Shown here one piece after another: positions 61,880 through 64,000 of a stretch of DNA of 64,000 nucleotides. The DNA is from Leptolyngbyaceae cyanobacterium RM1_1_2 (GTDB taxonomy: Bacteria > Cyanobacteriota > Cyanobacteriia > Phormidesmidales > Phormidesmidaceae), in NCBI GenBank assembly GCA_012032345.1, contig JAAUQI010000014.1, forward strand, positions 1 to 64,000. The letters run 5' to 3'. Made by a program: the position numbers and the translations under genes. Under the pieces are notes generated by a model. It made no database searches. It was not told the origin of the DNA and saw only the letters and a program-made list of their open reading frames with translations. Numbering within the stretch: the first letter of the stretch is position 1; each line of letters starts with the position of its first letter.

Positions 61880-62467
61880 ATGGGACGCAACGCTAAACTT
61901 CGCAAACAACGCCGACAAGAACGCCAGGGAGAGCCTGCCCTCTCTGCTGCGGAATATCCCCTGTTTCGTCAGCCCCGCAAAAAAACCCAGCTAGAAGTCG
62001 CCACGCTGCCACAGCCTGAGCCGTCCGAATCTAAGCCCAAGTCTCTGCTAGGTAGACTATTCTCACGCTCACAGTCTGATTCAAAATCGAGTCTAACCGC
62101 CTCGGCTGATGAAATGGAACGTTTCTTTATCACCTATCAGCAGTGGCTAGGGGCGATCGCCTGGGAAGGTCATCAAACCCTTGGCTCCGGGCTGCTTCTA
62201 GCAGCAAATACGGCCCAGCAAACCGTACAGGTCGAATACATTGCCAGAAAAAACCTAAAGCGCTACTTTCCGCCTGACTCAATAGAGGCAGCGCAAGAGC
62301 TGACCAAACTGTACGAGCCTGATACAGAAATCACGCTCGTCTATACTACTCAGAGTGGAGAAATGATGCTAGGTTCACCGCGATCGCCTGACCCGCTGCC
62401 GCCTGAGTGTCATCGACTCTGGCAGGCAGACGAACTGGCAATGCCTCAGTTTTCACTCTCTGAGTGA
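61880..62467 (+). CDS. Conserved cyanobacterial hypothetical protein
   Basis: The start at 61880 gives M-G-R-N-A-K-L-R-K-Q-R-R-Q, a very basic N-terminus, for 195 residues. Residues ~30-75 are a low-complexity Pro/Ser/Lys linker. The C-terminal ~110 residues form a compact domain. The basic start suggests nucleic-acid or ribosome binding. I recall such proteins in other cyanobacteria but no function. The upstream TTG at 61871 is in frame but less likely. Confidence 0.55.
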   Translation: MGRNAKLRKQRRQERQGEPALSAAEYPLFRQPRKKTQLEVATLPQPEPSESKPKSLLGRLFSRSQSDSKSSLTASADEMERFFITYQQWLGAIAWEGHQTLGSGLLLAANTAQQTVQVEYIARKNLKRYFPPDSIEAAQELTKLYEPDTEITLVYTTQSGEMMLGSPRSPDPLPPECHRLWQADELAMPQFSLSE

Positions 62468-62578
62468 TCAAAAAAAGCGGCTATGGAGGCATCGTCAGCC
62501 CTGTATCCGAATGCTCTGGGTAAGTTCTACAGGTAGCTTTAGGATAGAAGCAGCAATGTCAAGCCGCAAGGAGTCTTA

Positions 62579-62833
62579 ATGCCAGATCCAATCATGTACC
62601 AGGAAGACACGTTTGTCTTGCTAATGCCAGGAGCAGCAGAGGTGTTTTTGACGCCTCTAGAACTGCAGCAAAAACTGCAGGCAATCTTATCAGAGCAGGA
62701 GCAGCTGCCTCGGGATTTGCAGAAGTTCTCCACGCTGGAAGATCAGGCCAGACACTTAATGAATACGGCTTGTGAGTTTCAGCTAAAGCCGGGTGAAACG
62801 CTGCAGTGGTATGCGGTGCGGCTCGAAAAATAG
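62579..62833 (+). CDS. Chlororespiratory reduction protein 7 (CRR7)
   Basis: An 84-residue soluble protein that matches the CRR7 family: I-M-Y-Q-E-D-T-F-V at the start, F-L-T-P-x-E-L, L-P-R-D-L-Q-K-F-S-T-L-E-x-Q, and a terminal L-Q-W-Y-A-V-R-L-E-K. In plants CRR7 is needed to assemble the chloroplast NDH complex; the cyanobacterial role is likely in NDH-1 biogenesis or cyclic electron flow. AAGGAG lies 5 bases before the ATG. Confidence 0.85.
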   Translation: MPDPIMYQEDTFVLLMPGAAEVFLTPLELQQKLQAILSEQEQLPRDLQKFSTLEDQARHLMNTACEFQLKPGETLQWYAVRLEK

Positions 62834-62838
62834 CTGTT

Positions 62839-63399
62839 TTAAGCTTGAGCTGCTGGCGGCGAGGCAATCAGGGCTAGGTCAATGCGATCGCCCTCTAGCT
62901 GCTCAATATGGGCAGTGACGCCGGGGCCAAAGAAGCGTTGCACCTTATCTTGTTTAGACTGCCAGGTATCAAAGTCAACGTGGGGAGACTCAAACTCCAG
63001 CACTAGGGCGTAAGCATCGGCGATCGCAGTTTCTCGCAGACCGACTAAAACCGGACGCTGATCGTCATTGGGGCTGAGTCCCAAGCGCTCTAGCGACTCG
63101 TCTAAATGAGCCTCTTGCCCGTAGCGATAGCGAGTGACATCATTGCGAATCTGATTTTGGGTAGAGGTGGCCTGCTGCGATCGCAAGGCTTCTACCTCAG
63201 GCGGGGTCGGCTGAGAAAACTGTACAGGATCCAGTTCAGCCGCTTTTAGCGCCAGCCCACCGAGCAAAATAGGCACACCATAGAAAAATCCCACTAGGTT
63301 CAGGGTGGCTTGCTCTTGAAAATAGGCTACAAACCCTACCAGAGTAAGAACCGAGCCAACCGAGAGGAGAACAGCACCAAGGGGGATTTTACGGAACAT
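62839..63399 (-). CDS. DUF2854 domain-containing membrane protein
   Basis: A protein of 186 residues. Two N-terminal transmembrane segments (about 8-28 and 33-52) are followed by a hydrophilic domain with R-Y-R-Y-G-Q-E-A-H-L-D-E-S-L. This family is conserved in cyanobacteria and plastids and has no known function. It is convergent with the CRR7 gene, 5 bases apart. Confidence 0.8.
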   Translation of the reverse strand: MFRKIPLGAVLLSVGSVLTLVGFVAYFQEQATLNLVGFFYGVPILLGGLALKAAELDPVQFSQPTPPEVEALRSQQATSTQNQIRNDVTRYRYGQEAHLDESLERLGLSPNDDQRPVLVGLRETAIADAYALVLEFESPHVDFDTWQSKQDKVQRFFGPGVTAHIEQLEGDRIDLALIASPPAAQA

Positions 63400-63485
63400 A
63401 GGTTTTCTCAGTAAACTTTACGAATCGAAACATATAGTTTCTATCATCCCACGAGTCAGACCTGATTGTCTCATCTAAAACTTTA

Positions 63486-63518
63486 AAGCCCGCACCTGCT
63501 TTATAGAGGTGCGGGCTT
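63486..63518 (-). terminator. Strong hairpin downstream of the carotenoid-protein gene
   Basis: AAGCCCGCACCT pairs perfectly over 12 bp with AGGTGCGGGCTT, with a 9-base loop. On the minus strand it is followed by TAAAGTTTTAG, so it most likely ends the transcript of the gene at 63669-64000 and insulates DUF2854. Confidence 0.7.
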
Positions 63519-63573
63519 ACATCTTTTCAGTTAACAGGTGAGCCATTGCGTTGTCACAACCAGAGATCAAAGT

Positions 63574-63625
63574 TCGTAGTCAGTGCTTTAGCACTGCACC
63601 TTTAGCGCTAAAGCGCTAACTACGA
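63574..63625. repeat. Three-way palindromic repeat
   Basis: An outer TCGTAGT/ACTACGA stem encloses two hairpins, CAGTGC-TTTA-GCACTG and TTAGCGC-TAAA-GCGCTAA. The T-shaped unit lies between the carotenoid-gene stop and its terminator. It is a small cruciform-type repeat of a kind often dispersed in cyanobacterial genomes. Confidence 0.65.
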
Positions 63626-63668
63626 GCTAGGGGAGCACCTTGAAATTAAGCGACAACACTGCACTGGT

Positions 63669-64000
63669 CTAGGTGGCTGGAGAAAATCCCATTTTGTCCA
63701 CAGCGCTGCGGGTAAAGTTAAGGCGCTGCTCAAAGTCGAGCGCCTTGATCTGCTCGACAAACTCATCTGTCTCAGATGGCAGCTCATAGTCATCGGGAAC
63801 AGAGATGATCTCACCAGACTCAATACCTTTTGCTAGCAGCAGCCAAAGCTCTAGCTTGCCGCTGCTGCTCAGGGCGCTGTACTCACGACTGAAGGGGCTG
63901 TCAGTACCCTTGGCAATATCGCGCTGGGCCTGTAGCTGCTCGTCCTGAGACAGCAGCTTAACGCGATCGTAAGCGACAGAACCCATAGCCTCAGCGCTGT
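63669..64000 (-). CDS. Helical carotenoid protein / OCP N-terminal-domain protein (cut by window edge)
   Basis: The frame is open to the right edge, so the N-terminus is missing; the ATG at 63986 is probably internal. The visible ~110 residues match the second half of the OCP N-terminal domain: L-S-Q-D-E-Q-L-Q-A-Q-R-D, then Y-S-A-L-S-S-S-G-K-L-E-L-W, G-I-E-S-G-E-I-I, P-D-D-Y-E-L-P and I-K-A-L-D-F-E-Q-R. The stop follows at once, so no C-terminal sensor domain is attached. That is the form of helical carotenoid proteins, which bind carotenoids for quenching or singlet-oxygen defence. Confidence 0.75.
   Translation of the reverse strand, partial: SAEAMGSVAYDRVKLLSQDEQLQAQRDIAKGTDSPFSREYSALSSSGKLELWLLLAKGIESGEIISVPDDYELPSETDEFVEQIKALDFEQRLNFTRSAVDKMGFSPAT

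Overview
The window is cyanobacterial. It carries a complete allophycocyanin core set (apcE, apcA, apcB, apcC), both small ATPase-type subunits of magnesium chelatase (chlD, chlI), a carboxysome shell gene of the CcmK3 type, the variable chain of ferredoxin-thioredoxin reductase, a CRR7 (NDH-1) gene, and the end of a carotenoid-binding (OCP N-terminal type) gene. The octamer GCGATCGC (HIP1) recurs throughout, as in many cyanobacteria. Gene content and short intergenic spaces suit a Leptolyngbya/Synechococcales-like organism, but that placement is an inference.

Layout. 0-1.3 kb: tail of an IS66-type transposase, an HD-like gene, and a 158-bp MITE-like element with a 5-bp target duplication. 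1.3-10.8 kb: MFS transporter, DUF2157/GDYXXLXY membrane pair, small membrane proteins, DUF3122 plus a 12-TPR secreted protein, an SDR, a second MITE-like element and a frameshifted DUF1995 gene. 10.9-16 kb: LURP-one-like protein, GIY-YIG protein, a pentapeptide-repeat gene coupled to a protein made of three copies of an unrecognised ~75-residue domain, and the TIGR02587/TIGR02588 pair. 16-34.4 kb: chlD, comF, aconitase, DUF790 with an apparent ACG start, a large histidine kinase/receiver/adenylate cyclase, mutS2, a frameshifted GAF-PAS-GGDEF-EAL gene, mazG, DUF2227 and tRNA-Val(UAC). 35-40.3 kb: the apc cluster. 40.4-44.6 kb: ftsW, ccdA, ccsB and a PD-(D/E)XK-like protein. 44.7-50.3 kb: an accessory island of two large predicted proteases with the same leader. 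50.3-64 kb: WD40, alaS, ftrV, PP2C, nfeD plus a frameshifted SPFH gene, ccmK3-like, nucleoside hydrolase, chlI, ruvC, crr7, DUF2854 and the carotenoid protein.

The most interesting region is 44.7-50.3 kb. Two large proteins begin with a DNA-identical 86-bp segment that encodes the same 28-residue Pro/Gln/Lys-rich leader. Each follows it with a conserved module (SRPFA ... GF[DN]P..VSLFAGG) and then a different body: an OmpA-like plus HEFGH zinc-protease protein, and a caspase-fold (His/Cys) plus SH3b protein. A small lipoprotein-like gene overlaps the end of the first, and an Uma2 nuclease-fold gene separates the two. The arrangement resembles cargo or toxins of extracellular contractile injection systems, or polymorphic toxins, loaded through a shared leader. 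No sheath, tube or baseplate gene is in the window.

Three otherwise conserved genes (DUF1995, GAF-PAS-GGDEF-EAL, SPFH) are each broken by an apparent loss of one base in a short homopolymer. This points to sequencing or assembly error more than to real gene decay. Signalling is prominent: c-di-GMP, cAMP, histidine kinase and PP2C proteins sit close to photosynthesis and pigment genes.
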